Assembly (NCBI GenBank): GCA_035934015.1
Contig: DASYYH010000008.1
Location: 1 to 64,000 of the forward strand
Direction of reading: 5' to 3'
Length of the DNA stretch: 64,000 nt
From: Candidatus Acidiferrales bacterium
GTDB lineage: Bacteria; Acidobacteriota; Terriglobia; Acidiferrales; UBA7541
Under the pieces are notes generated by a model. It was given only the letters and a program-made list of their open reading frames with translations, did not search any database and was not told the origin of the DNA. Positions within the stretch are counted from its first letter, which is position 1; every line of letters begins with the position of its first letter. The translations under genes were made by a program, and so were the position numbers. Positions 53,310 through 63,553 of the stretch are shown here, in pieces.

Positions 53310-53388
53310 TCCTGGTGCGTTGACGACCGTCTAGCCGCGCAGTTTTCGCGCAGGATTTGAGCCTTCGGGTGTCCGTCCGCTCCCTTGG

Positions 53389-53664
53389 CTATTTCGAACG
53401 GATAATCACTTCGCCGTGCGCGACCACATGGTCATTGATGGATAGTTGATATTTGTAGGATCCTGCGACAATCCCCGCGCGAGGCGCCCCGCTCATCAAT
53501 CGCATCCCGGCGGGCGCCTCGAAGACGTTCGAAGAAAAGGGGCATCGCTGCGGATCGAATTCCACGCGCAGTTTTCCGCCAGCCGCAAACCATGCGACCT
53601 GGTCGCCGCTCTCGACGACCACGACTTCCGGCAAGGCTCCAACGAACACGAGTTTTTCGGTCAT
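53389..53664 (-). CDS. Small cupredoxin-like hypothetical protein
   Basis: A 91-aa beta-rich protein: PEVVVVESGDQVAWFAAGGK, FDPQRCPFS, AGSYKYQLSINDHVVAHGEV. The strand order resembles a cupredoxin fold (xVxVxxGDxVxW ... GxYxYxxxxN), but the copper-ligand set His/Cys/His/Met is not evident. No signal peptide is seen from the ATG at 53664. The frame stays open to 53850, so a longer form overlapping the kinase gene end is possible. It lies downstream of the hybrid kinase on the same strand. Confidence 0.55.
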   Translation of the reverse strand: MTEKLVFVGALPEVVVVESGDQVAWFAAGGKLRVEFDPQRCPFSSNVFEAPAGMRLMSGAPRAGIVAGSYKYQLSINDHVVAHGEVIIRSK

Positions 53665-53770
53665 ATTTTCGCGCGCCGGCAATAATTCTTCCGGTGCGAG
53701 CCTCGAAACATAGCATACCGTCTTGCGATTTACACGCTTTGTGCTTGCCCCCAGGCAAAGTCCGCATCGC

Positions 53771-55804
53771 TCAGTTGCTATAAATCGCGAGCTGACCGAG
53801 TATCTCCCGCAGGCGCGCCAGCGTAAATGGCTTCGGAAGGATCGGGACACCCTCGAGTTCGACCTGGGCTTTGTCTGAATCCGCCAGGTTGCCGGTCATG
53901 AGCAAAAACCGCCGCGCAAGCTCAGGCCTTCTCTCGCGGAGTTTGCGCAGCACGGAAAGGCCGTCGAGCCCCGGCATCTTCAAGTCGCACAGAACAGCAT
54001 CAAAGTCGACGCCCTCCAAGTGCTTCTCCAGTTGCGTGGAATCTTGCAACGTGACGACCGTCGCTCCGGATTTGCCGAGGACCGTCGAAACCAAATTGAG
54101 AATGTCAGACTCATCGTCAATCACAAGAAATCGCTGCGATGCGCCCGGGTCCGCGGCCACCAGCTTTTCCTCTCTCTGCCAGTTTTTCTCCTCGGAGACC
54201 GCTGCCTGTCCGTCACCGAGAAGCGGCAGCAGCACGCACATTTTTGTGCCCTTGCCCGGTTCGCTTTCGACAGTGATTTCTCCCTGATGTTGTTCAACGA
54301 TGCCGTGGCAAATGCTCAGCCCGAGCCCTGTTCCTTTTCCGCTTTGTCGACTCGTAAAAAATGGATCGAAAATATGATCGCGAATTTCTGCGGGCATGCC
54401 GCATCCGTCATCCTCCAAGGAGATTCGCGCCTTGCCGCAAACGATCCCGCACTCCAGGCAAATCTCGCCTCGCTCCCGTGAGTCTCGAATCGCTTGTTCC
54501 GCATTCAAGGCCAGTTGCAACATCACCTGCAGCAGGGAATCCGCATCGCCATTAATCCAGATTGGATTTTCCCCACGCGTATAGCGAATCTGGACGTTAT
54601 TCGCGGCCAGCTGATAAGAACGCACCTCGAGCAGACGATCCGGAATGACCCGTAGGTCCATACGGTGCAGCTTTTGCGGCGCACGGCGGGAAAATTGATT
54701 CAGGCTCGCGACTACGCGCCGCAATCTCAGCGCTTCGACGCGAATGGTCTGGACATGCTCGCGCGTTGCAGATTCGAGCTTGGGGTGCGATAGGACTACC
54801 TCACTGAACCCTAGAATGGAGGTCAGCGGGTTATTGATCTCGTGCGCAACGCCGGAGACCAATTGTCCCAGCGAGGCCAGCTTTGCCGCCCGCAAAAGAT
54901 CTTTGTGGGCCGCTTCGAGCTGCGTCGCGCGATGGCGGACTTTTTCTTCCAGTGAGTCGCGCATGTCGCGAAGCTCCGCGGCCATGGACAAGAACGCCGT
55001 GGTCACCGACCCAAGCTCGATGGTGTCTGGCACCTCGCCTTTGACGTCCAGATTTCCGCTTTTTACTTCCATCACCATGCGCCGCAATTGGTCGAGGGGG
55101 TTCCAAATGTGCCGGCGCCGCACATGGTGAAAATACAAAAGAATCAGCACAGGGAAAAAACCAAGAATCAGCACGAATGTGCGTACTAGCTCGTTGTAGT
55201 GGTCCATGCGGCTCGTAGCATTCGTCAAGTCCTCGAATTGCTTTTCCTGAATCAGGCGAAGGGCATCTTGGATATTCCCCTCCTCGATTGGAATCTGTTC
55301 GGAGGCAGCGTCGTCCGCTTTCGAAACGTTTTGTATCGACGCGAGGTGATCCGTGATCCGCAATAGGCGGTTTTGCCACGGTGCAATCGTTTTCGCTTCT
55401 TGCTGGCTTTCCGCTGGCGAAGATGGATCTTCCAATTGTTTTTCTATGGTGCGAAGCTCGATGGCAGAATTTCGGTATTCGACGAGCAAATCTGGCGTAC
55501 ATGTGCCATAACAACGCCAAAAGCTTAGGATCGTTAGATCGAACGCCGCCCGGTATTTAGAGTGAAGCTCGATCCGCCGGTGAAGCGTTGTGAGAGTAGA
55601 GCCTACCGCGGACCTCATTAATATTGTCGCCCCCATAACAGCAGTCATGAGAATCAGTGCGAGAATGACGGCAGCGCCTTCCATCAGGATGAACCGGCTC
55701 TGCATCAACGTTGGTTTCGGAGTTAGACGAGGCCGCAGGTCATCTGAGGAAGGCTGAGGGGTAGGGACACGTGGAGCCATGTCTTGATGCGTCGCACATT
55801 GCAT
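53771..55804 (-). CDS. Hybrid sensor histidine kinase with C-terminal receiver domain
   Basis: A 677-aa hybrid kinase. Two transmembrane helices (about 41-63 and 208-226) flank a helical periplasmic sensor domain of the four-helix kind. It is followed by HAMP, a coiled coil (LRDMRDSLEEKVRHRATQLE), HisKA with GVAHEINNPL, HATPase_c (DDGCGMP, GKGTGLGLSICHGI) and a receiver with DAVLCDLKMPGLDG and LPKPF. The receiver may act as a phosphate sink or internal relay. ATG at 55804 has no strong SD; 55780 is an in-frame alternative. It has no adjacent response-regulator gene. Confidence 0.92.
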   Translation of the reverse strand: MQCATHQDMAPRVPTPQPSSDDLRPRLTPKPTLMQSRFILMEGAAVILALILMTAVMGATILMRSAVGSTLTTLHRRIELHSKYRAAFDLTILSFWRCYGTCTPDLLVEYRNSAIELRTIEKQLEDPSSPAESQQEAKTIAPWQNRLLRITDHLASIQNVSKADDAASEQIPIEEGNIQDALRLIQEKQFEDLTNATSRMDHYNELVRTFVLILGFFPVLILLYFHHVRRRHIWNPLDQLRRMVMEVKSGNLDVKGEVPDTIELGSVTTAFLSMAAELRDMRDSLEEKVRHRATQLEAAHKDLLRAAKLASLGQLVSGVAHEINNPLTSILGFSEVVLSHPKLESATREHVQTIRVEALRLRRVVASLNQFSRRAPQKLHRMDLRVIPDRLLEVRSYQLAANNVQIRYTRGENPIWINGDADSLLQVMLQLALNAEQAIRDSRERGEICLECGIVCGKARISLEDDGCGMPAEIRDHIFDPFFTSRQSGKGTGLGLSICHGIVEQHQGEITVESEPGKGTKMCVLLPLLGDGQAAVSEEKNWQREEKLVAADPGASQRFLVIDDESDILNLVSTVLGKSGATVVTLQDSTQLEKHLEGVDFDAVLCDLKMPGLDGLSVLRKLRERRPELARRFLLMTGNLADSDKAQVELEGVPILPKPFTLARLREILGQLAIYSN

Positions 55805-55981
55805 GCCAAAGGAAAATGAATCGCCGCTGAAGGCTCTTGTACTTGCGGAGGCCTAACGAGGCGCTAGTTCGGATTTGGCCCGAATGGGAAATAGGTGCAC
55901 CGCTATGGCACAGCCACGGCATTAGTTTCTTGAGCTGGGTTCACCCAAGGCGATTTCGCTTTGCGTTCTCTGCCACCCGCA

Positions 55982-57853
55982 TCAGGACTGACCCAGAATC
56001 GCCTCGGTTATATGTCGCGCCGATATGCCGAACGCATCGATCAGCTCTTCGGGTTTGCCTGAGTGCGGCATTCCATTTACGGCAAGTTTCGTATATTTCT
56101 TGGGTGCTGTTCCGGCCTCCACTAATGCCGGAATCACTGCTTCTCCCAAACCGCCCTCCGGATAATGATCCTCCACGGTGACAAGGCAGCCGCCTGCGGC
56201 ATTCAATTGCCTGGCAATTTCTTTTCCATCAATCGGCTTGACGCAATACAAATCCAAAACACGAATGCTCACGCCATGATTCTTCAGTTCCTCACACGCC
56301 TTCAACGCTTCATGAACGGTAATCCCTGCCCCAATCACCAAAGCACGATCGTTTTCGCTTTGCCGCAAGACCTTGAATCCCGGCACAGGGAACTTGTCCG
56401 CCGCGGAATAGAGCAAGGCCGTCTTCGGCCGCGATGTGCGAATGTAGGTAATTCCCGGAAGACGCGCGGCTTCTTCCGTAAGCCGTTCCGCCGAATACGC
56501 ATCTGAAGGATATAAAACCACGGAGCTGTGAATTGCCCGGAATGCGGCGATGTCTTCCAGCGCCATCTGCGACGGCCCATCTTCGCCAATCGAAACGCCG
56601 CAGTGCGATCCGCAAAGTTTGATGGGACTGCGGCTGATTGCCGCCATGCGCACCTGGTCGTACGCGCGCGCGAGGAAACACGCAAAGGATGAAAGGAATG
56701 GCACTTTGCCGCGCGCCGCCAGGCCCACGCCAACGCTGACCATATTTTGTTCCGCGATGTACCCCTGATAGAAACGCTCCGGATACGCGTTGCCAAAAAT
56801 CTCGGCGAAAGTGGAGTTCTTTACATCGCCATCCACAGCCACCACGTGTGGATTGATCGCTCCAATTCGCTTCAGGGCGGCTCCGTATGCTTCGCGCGTC
56901 GCCACCAAATCATCCGACTTGTAGCTCGGCGCAGGCAGTTCGGCGAAATCCGGCGGCTGGGGCAAATTGGTTCTCTCGTAGGAGCGGCCGGAATCGGCGG
57001 ACACGTCAATTGGCCCGCCCATTTCTTCGATGGCCTTCGCAAGCTGCTCCTTCGAAAGCGCCTTGCCATGCCAGCCGTCTTTGTCAGCTAGGAAGCTGAC
57101 GCCATGACCTTTGAGCGTGCGCGCAATGATTGCCTGCGGGCGGCCTTTCGCCGCTTTCGCGCGATCCAGAGCAGCCAGAATCGCGGCGATGTCATGTCCG
57201 TTGATCACTTGGGCGTCCCAGCCTTCAGATTCGAATTTTCTGCGATAGATTTCCGTGTCGTGCTTGTACATCGTCCGATCGCTCTGGCCCAGGGCATTGA
57301 TGTCCGCAATGGCAATCAAATGATCGATCGCGTAGTGTCCTGCGAATGCCGCGCCTTCCCATACGCTTCCTTCCGCCAGCTCGCCGTCGCCCAGCAGGAC
57401 GTAGACGCGCGTGTCAAGCTTATCCATCCTTGCGCCAATCGCCAGACCTGCGCCGACCGAGAGCCCCTGGCCCAGCGAGCCTGTTGCGGCGTCAACGCCC
57501 GGAATCCGCGGCGTCGGATGGCCTTCCAGTTCGCTTGAAAATTGCCGCAGCGTCATCACGCGCGAATCGGGAAACACGCCCGCTTCCGCCAGTGCGGCAT
57601 AAAGCAGCGGTGCCGCGTGTCCCTTGGAAAGAACGAAACGGTCGCTCTCCGGTCCATTCGGATTCTTCGGGTCGAATTTCATGGCGTAGAAAAAAACGCC
57701 CGCTGTGAGCTCAGCTGCGGACAGGCAGGACGTTGGATGGCCGGAGCCCGCGGCAGTTGTGGACATCATCGACAGAATCGCAAGCCGCCGGGCCTTCTCG
57801 CGGATCGCATCAATCGTCGATGAAGACGGGGCTGGCTGTGACGTTACACTCAT
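55982..57853 (-). CDS. tkt: Transketolase
   Basis: A 623-aa thiamine-diphosphate enzyme moving two-carbon units between sugar phosphates in the pentose phosphate pathway. SGHPTSCLSAAELTA, GHAAPLLYAALAEAG, the TPP motif GDGELAEGSVWEGAAFAGHY, GHDIAAILAALD, the Pyr-domain catalytic Glu in YIAEQNMVSVGVGLA, and GEDGPSQMALED are diagnostic. The length and sequence style are closer to the shorter, animal-type transketolases than to the 660-aa Escherichia coli type. GGGGGAGG precedes the ATG. It appears monocistronic. Confidence 0.94.
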   Translation of the reverse strand: MSVTSQPAPSSSTIDAIREKARRLAILSMMSTTAAGSGHPTSCLSAAELTAGVFFYAMKFDPKNPNGPESDRFVLSKGHAAPLLYAALAEAGVFPDSRVMTLRQFSSELEGHPTPRIPGVDAATGSLGQGLSVGAGLAIGARMDKLDTRVYVLLGDGELAEGSVWEGAAFAGHYAIDHLIAIADINALGQSDRTMYKHDTEIYRRKFESEGWDAQVINGHDIAAILAALDRAKAAKGRPQAIIARTLKGHGVSFLADKDGWHGKALSKEQLAKAIEEMGGPIDVSADSGRSYERTNLPQPPDFAELPAPSYKSDDLVATREAYGAALKRIGAINPHVVAVDGDVKNSTFAEIFGNAYPERFYQGYIAEQNMVSVGVGLAARGKVPFLSSFACFLARAYDQVRMAAISRSPIKLCGSHCGVSIGEDGPSQMALEDIAAFRAIHSSVVLYPSDAYSAERLTEEAARLPGITYIRTSRPKTALLYSAADKFPVPGFKVLRQSENDRALVIGAGITVHEALKACEELKNHGVSIRVLDLYCVKPIDGKEIARQLNAAGGCLVTVEDHYPEGGLGEAVIPALVEAGTAPKKYTKLAVNGMPHSGKPEELIDAFGISARHITEAILGQS

Positions 57854-57971
57854 GAATCCTCCCCCAGGCGAGTCTATCGCCGATTTTACTACTGTCCCTT
57901 AAACCGAACCCGCGAAATGACGCTTCTTTAGAGAAAAAAAAGCTATCGCAAGAATGCCATGCGACCGGTGT

Positions 57972-59189
57972 CTAATTCACTTCGCGTCCAAATTTGATTC
58001 CGTGCGCCTCGGGACCAAGAGCGACGGTAATCGCCCCGGCGACAAGTACAATCGCTGCGAAAATTCCCATGGCATGTCCATAGTTGATCCGCTTTGCCAA
58101 GTACGCTTCGATGGTTGGACTGAAAGACGCGATCAGCACTCCCAACTGATAAGCAAACCCCGGGAAAAAACCCCGCAGCCTGTCTGGCGAAAGCTCATTG
58201 ATGTGCGCGGGGATCACGCCCCACGCGCCTTGCACCATGAATTGCATGAAGAACGCGCCGACTAGAATCACAGCAAAGTTCGGCGCAGCGATCCACGCAG
58301 GAATCAATACAACTCCCGAAACGAGGGCCAGGATCATAGCGCGACGGCGTCCACGGCGATCGGAATAAAGGCCCACGAGAATCCCTCCGGTTATTGCGCC
58401 AACCATCGACATCGCTGCGACCAATGCTGTGGTGCCCGTAGAATAGCCACGCTGGGACTGAAGGAACGTCGGGTACAAGTCTTGTGTTCCGTGGGAAATG
58501 AAATTCACCAATGCCATGAGCGCCACGAGATAGACGAAACGCTTCCAATTTTTGAAAATAGCCTTCCTGTAGGACTGCCAATCGCTGCGTGCCGCCGTTT
58601 CTGTCCAGGCGGCGCTCTCTTTCACTTTCAGCAAGATGAAAACCGTCAGCAGAGCGGGCAGCGCGCCGACAAAAAACATCGCTCGCCAGCCAAAATGAGG
58701 AAAGATCAGCCAGTACGCCACGGCCGCAAGCAAGTTGCCAAGCGCATAGCCTTCCTGCAGCAAACCTGAAATGACTCCACGCCATTCCGCAGGGACGGAT
58801 TCCAATGCCAGCGAAGCTCCCACGCCCCATTCGCCTCCCATGCCGATTCCGTAGAGCAGTCGCAGAACAATGAAGACCGAGTAGCTGGGCGCGAATCCGG
58901 AAAGAACCTCGATGACTGAGTAAAACAGGATATCAATGATCAAAGGCAGGCGGCGCCCAAAACGATCCGCAAGGAGTCCAAAAATGAAGGCGCCAATCGG
59001 ACGCGTAAAAAGACTGGCGGCGACAGCGAAAGTGATGTCAAGGACGCTGCGGTGAAATTCTTTGCCGATCGGCACAACGATAAACGTCAGCACGAAAAAA
59101 TCGAACGCATCCAGCGTCCAACCGAGGAAGCAAGAGATCACAGCATTTCGTTGGTTCGCGCGATCGGCGAAGGATCCCGTACCCGTCAT
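57972..59189 (-). CDS. MFS transporter, sugar-acid/sialate family
   Basis: A 405-aa major facilitator with 12 predicted transmembrane helices. Family loops are LLADRFGRRLPLI (between TM2 and TM3) and GLYSDRRGRRRAMI (TM8-TM9). GIGMGGEWGVGASLALESVP in TM4 and FDFFVLTF in TM1 are typical of proton-linked carboxylate or sialate symporters such as NanT and JEN-type proteins. Substrate cannot be fixed. It starts 53 bases after mreD on the same strand and takes the place where mrdA/rodA are usually found. Confidence 0.87.
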   Translation of the reverse strand: MTGTGSFADRANQRNAVISCFLGWTLDAFDFFVLTFIVVPIGKEFHRSVLDITFAVAASLFTRPIGAFIFGLLADRFGRRLPLIIDILFYSVIEVLSGFAPSYSVFIVLRLLYGIGMGGEWGVGASLALESVPAEWRGVISGLLQEGYALGNLLAAVAYWLIFPHFGWRAMFFVGALPALLTVFILLKVKESAAWTETAARSDWQSYRKAIFKNWKRFVYLVALMALVNFISHGTQDLYPTFLQSQRGYSTGTTALVAAMSMVGAITGGILVGLYSDRRGRRRAMILALVSGVVLIPAWIAAPNFAVILVGAFFMQFMVQGAWGVIPAHINELSPDRLRGFFPGFAYQLGVLIASFSPTIEAYLAKRINYGHAMGIFAAIVLVAGAITVALGPEAHGIKFGREVN

Positions 59190-59242
59190 GTTCGGGCGCG
59201 AATGTTAGGCTAAGGGAAGCGAGAACGCAATCGAAGGAACGG

Positions 59243-59758
59243 CTATTTTCGCAGGCGATCTAAGCCTGCAAACAAAAACACTGCGATCACCGCATTGACG
59301 GTCGACGCGATCAGCAGGTGGACGCTGAAGAATGGCACCGGACGGTCGAGCAGAAGATGGCATGTGAAGGCATAAATGATCTGGTGGACGTGAAAAAAAA
59401 GGAACATGAGGATGAGCCGGCTGAGGGGATGTTCCGTATCGAGTCGTGCCCCGACCGACGATGCCAGATAGCCGATGCATCCTTTGGCAATCCCGTAGAG
59501 GCCGATCGGCGCGAGGCTCAAGCCGTCTTGCAGAAGGCCCACGATCACGCCCAAAAACAGTCCCGAAACCGAATTCCTGCGGCTCAATCCGAAATAGACA
59601 ACCGCCAGCAGCGGCAATTCCAGCACTTGAAAACGCGGCGTGAATTTATTCAGAAACGCTTCCGTGACCAGTGCCAGAAAACACACGATGATCACAGTGC
59701 CGCCGTAGAATTTGTGAACTTCGATGTGTTGTGTTTCGGAGTCGATTCGGACCGTCAT
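59243..59758 (-). CDS. mreD: Rod shape-determining protein MreD
   Basis: A 171-aa membrane protein with about five helices, matching MreD: EVHKFYGGTVIIVCFLALVT, VYFGLSRRNSVSGLFLGVIV, GLLQDGLSLAPIGLYGIAKG. It is part of the elongasome with MreC and MreB. It lies 25 bases after mreC. The assignment rests on topology and position, since the family is weakly conserved. Confidence 0.88.
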   Translation of the reverse strand: MTVRIDSETQHIEVHKFYGGTVIIVCFLALVTEAFLNKFTPRFQVLELPLLAVVYFGLSRRNSVSGLFLGVIVGLLQDGLSLAPIGLYGIAKGCIGYLASSVGARLDTEHPLSRLILMFLFFHVHQIIYAFTCHLLLDRPVPFFSVHLLIASTVNAVIAVFLFAGLDRLRK

Positions 59759-59783
59759 CGGTTCTCTCGCATCATGCGCGCGC

Positions 59784-60806
59784 TCACTGCTGCTCCTGCG
59801 GCGGGTTCGTTCCCGTCGGTTTTTTCACGGGAGCCGCGGACTTCGTTTCTTTCGAATTATGCGCCGGAGCAGCATCGCTCGGTGCAACGGGAGTGGAGCT
59901 CTTCGAAATGATAGGTGGGGTCAGGGCATTCGCACCGGAACCTGTTACGGGAGCCCCAGCCGCCTCACTCGGCCGCGTCGTCAGCGGTTGTTGCGTCAGC
60001 AGCACCAAAACTTCTTCCAGTCTGTCGAGATGCGCCGCCGGCTGCACTTCAATGGTTTGAAATGGCAATCCGGATTTCGTCGAAACGACGGTGCCAACCG
60101 GAATATCTTTGGGAAAGATGCGGTCTTCTCCGGAAGTCAGGACCTTTTCTCCGTCCGGCACTTTTTCGTCACTGGTGACGTAGTCCATCCAAAGCAATGG
60201 ATCGCCGGTTCCTTTGACCACTCCATGCGTTCGTGTGTTGGCCAGCAGTGCGCCAACGCCGCTCTCTTTGTCGCTGATGAGCAGCACTTGCGAAGTGGAG
60301 GAAAGCGCCTCGAAAATTTTGCCCACTGCTCCATCGGGTGTGATGACTGCCATGTTCTTGCGGATTCCTTCCCGCGCTCCCCGATTGATGAATATCGTCT
60401 CGCTGGTGGAATCCGCGCCGGCTCCAATCACCTCAGCCGCGACCATCGCTATGCTGGCATTCGCTTGCCGGAAGCCGAGCAAGCGCGAGAGACGCTCCGC
60501 CTCGGCGGAACGGCCTTCGAGCTCCTGATTCTTCAGGCGAAGCTGTTCGACTTCCTGAGTGAGTTGCTGGTTTTCCGTGTGCGCGTGGCGCAGGTCGATG
60601 TAACCGTACCAGACGCCCGCGATTTTCGAAATGCCATAAGTGCCCGCGCGCTGCAAGGGCGTCAGCAGCTCGATGGACCAAACGCGAATCAGCAGCACGT
60701 GGCGTTCGCCTCGCGTCTGCTTGACCTGAAAAGCAAGCAACAGCACCTGCGCCAGAGTTACAGCGACAAGGAGAACCAGCGGCCGGTGGCGGGCAGGGAC
60801 ATCCAT
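59784..60806 (-). CDS. mreC: Rod shape-determining protein MreC
   Basis: A 340-aa protein. One N-terminal transmembrane helix (LVLLVAVTLAQVLLLAFQ), a coiled coil (about 75-115; ENQQLTQEVEQLRLKNQELE) and the beta-rich MreC domain (VIGAGADSTSETIFINRGAR, GVVKGTGDPLLWMDYV, GIFPKDIPVG-like text). The last 80 residues are Pro/Ala/Thr rich and disordered (APVTGSGANALTPPIISKS). It links periplasmic PBP2 to MreB. Between mreB and mreD with short gaps. Confidence 0.93.
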   Translation of the reverse strand: MDVPARHRPLVLLVAVTLAQVLLLAFQVKQTRGERHVLLIRVWSIELLTPLQRAGTYGISKIAGVWYGYIDLRHAHTENQQLTQEVEQLRLKNQELEGRSAEAERLSRLLGFRQANASIAMVAAEVIGAGADSTSETIFINRGAREGIRKNMAVITPDGAVGKIFEALSSTSQVLLISDKESGVGALLANTRTHGVVKGTGDPLLWMDYVTSDEKVPDGEKVLTSGEDRIFPKDIPVGTVVSTKSGLPFQTIEVQPAAHLDRLEEVLVLLTQQPLTTRPSEAAGAPVTGSGANALTPPIISKSSTPVAPSDAAPAHNSKETKSAAPVKKPTGTNPPQEQQ

Positions 60807-60941
60807 AATTTTTTAGAGGCTTAGGGCTGGAACCTCGAAACTTAAAAGTCGCGAAATCTCAATTCCGCGGGTGGCGCTGCGTTCCTTCGTGAACTCAGCG
60901 CCATCCCCAAAACTAGCTTACGTTCTCTTGCCTGCCGCTCG

Positions 60942-62036
<1,095 letters not shown>

Positions 62037-62056
62037 TTACCTTTTCGATGCCAATG

Positions 62057-63334
62057 CTATGGAACGACGATCGCCTTGCGGACAATCCCTGTGCCGCCTC
62101 TGCGATCTTGTCCCGTAATCACAATGACATGCGGCCCCGACGTCATCGGCTGCGTGAAGTGCCGGAATGTTCCATCGGGCTCGATATCCGCCACCGGCTC
62201 GCCATCGATAATCAGTGCGGACCCAGGCTCCGTGCGCCCAATCACTTCGACAACCTTGCCGTGGAATTCGATATCGTCCACTTCCAGCAGCATACTCTGC
62301 TCTTTGTCCTGCTCCACCAGAGTAAACTTGGAAGCTCCCGCCGGCTCGCTTTCCGTTCCTTTGGCGTCAATGGCCTTCACGGTCCAAAAATATTCTCCGG
62401 CGGGCAATCCGGTGACTTCCACGGCCGTGTCCGTTGTCCGCTTATCCGCGAGCACACGATTAAACATCGATGTGTCGCCGATTTCCAGTTCGTATTCGTG
62501 CGCTGAATCCACGGCCTGCCATTCAAATCGAATCGGCGTGGTTTTCGGATCAGCCACAATAATTGGCTGTAGATTCACAGGCTGGACCAGATTCGGCGGC
62601 GCCAGAACGTCCGTCTTGGTGATGGGTCCGCTTCCCGTGAATGATGCGCGCTGCCATTGCGTCACCTGCACCTGCTGGCCATCATGCTGCACTTCCGCCG
62701 CGCCGGCCGCCACAGTAATCTGGTTTTGCTTTGTGCCGGGGTCCGTTCTCACGTCAGCGCGGCTGTTCTCATGCAGCGATGCAACAGCATCCTGAAATGA
62801 AACTTCCGCTTTCGACCCTGGAATCTGCCAGGTTCCTGTCGTCAGGTCCACCGCACCGGAGCTGATATGCATACCAACGCTCGATGCGCTATTCTGCGGC
62901 ACGAAAATCTCCTCAACGGTCACGAGCGTATCAGCTTGCACGGTATACGTCGTACCGTCTGCGAACGCAATGCGCGCCACGCCGTCTGGTCCCGTTTGGA
63001 TCAAGTCGCCTTTCTCAAGCGTCAGTGAGTAGTCCGCAGTTGTCCACTGCACGGAATTCACTCGCTTCACTTCAACTTTTCCGTCGAGGTTCACAAATCG
63101 CGCGCCGCGCATATTCGTCGCGCTCGCGCTTGTGTCTTTCGGCTCCAACACCTTGGTGATGTGCCGCACGAGTCCGGCAAAAGAATCGGGGAAGACCAGG
63201 TAGCCTGCGGCGGCAAACAGAATGAAGAATGCGAGAACGTAGAGAAGTACTGTGCGGTATGTAACCGTATGCCAGTAGACCTCTACTTTATTGATCTTTG
63301 GCCGGTTCGCGTCGGTGATTTTTGGCGTCGTCAT
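62057..63334 (-). CDS. FecR-domain membrane protein upstream of mreB
   Basis: A 425-aa protein. A single transmembrane helix (VLLYVLAFFILFAAAGYLVF, about 29-48) is followed by a FecR-like domain (about 80-230: LTLEKGDLIQTGPDGVARIA, FADGTTYTVQADTLVTVEE) and then fibronectin-III/Ig-like modules (about 255-340; FEWQAVDSAHEYELEIGDT, GLPAGEYFWTVKAID), ending with a beta domain. FecR normally signals to ECF sigma factors, but none is present here. It precedes mreB by 77 bases on the same strand, so a link with the cell-envelope machinery is possible. Confidence 0.8.
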   Translation of the reverse strand: MTTPKITDANRPKINKVEVYWHTVTYRTVLLYVLAFFILFAAAGYLVFPDSFAGLVRHITKVLEPKDTSASATNMRGARFVNLDGKVEVKRVNSVQWTTADYSLTLEKGDLIQTGPDGVARIAFADGTTYTVQADTLVTVEEIFVPQNSASSVGMHISSGAVDLTTGTWQIPGSKAEVSFQDAVASLHENSRADVRTDPGTKQNQITVAAGAAEVQHDGQQVQVTQWQRASFTGSGPITKTDVLAPPNLVQPVNLQPIIVADPKTTPIRFEWQAVDSAHEYELEIGDTSMFNRVLADKRTTDTAVEVTGLPAGEYFWTVKAIDAKGTESEPAGASKFTLVEQDKEQSMLLEVDDIEFHGKVVEVIGRTEPGSALIIDGEPVADIEPDGTFRHFTQPMTSGPHVIVITGQDRRGGTGIVRKAIVVP

Positions 63335-63553
63335 CCTAAAATTCAGCTAATTTGCGAATCTAGCATACGGGTTGGGGCCTTTCAATACAGCGGCGCGTAA
63401 GTTGCGAAATTGCTAATACTTGCCCGGAAGTACAGGGTGGGGGACCCGCCGGACGCTGGCCCCTCGGCCTTAGGAGTTGCAGTCGCCTTCGTTCTGTCCG
63501 TCAAGCTCGTGATAGGATTCCGGCAGGCGCCCTCAAGAAGTGCGCCGTGAAAT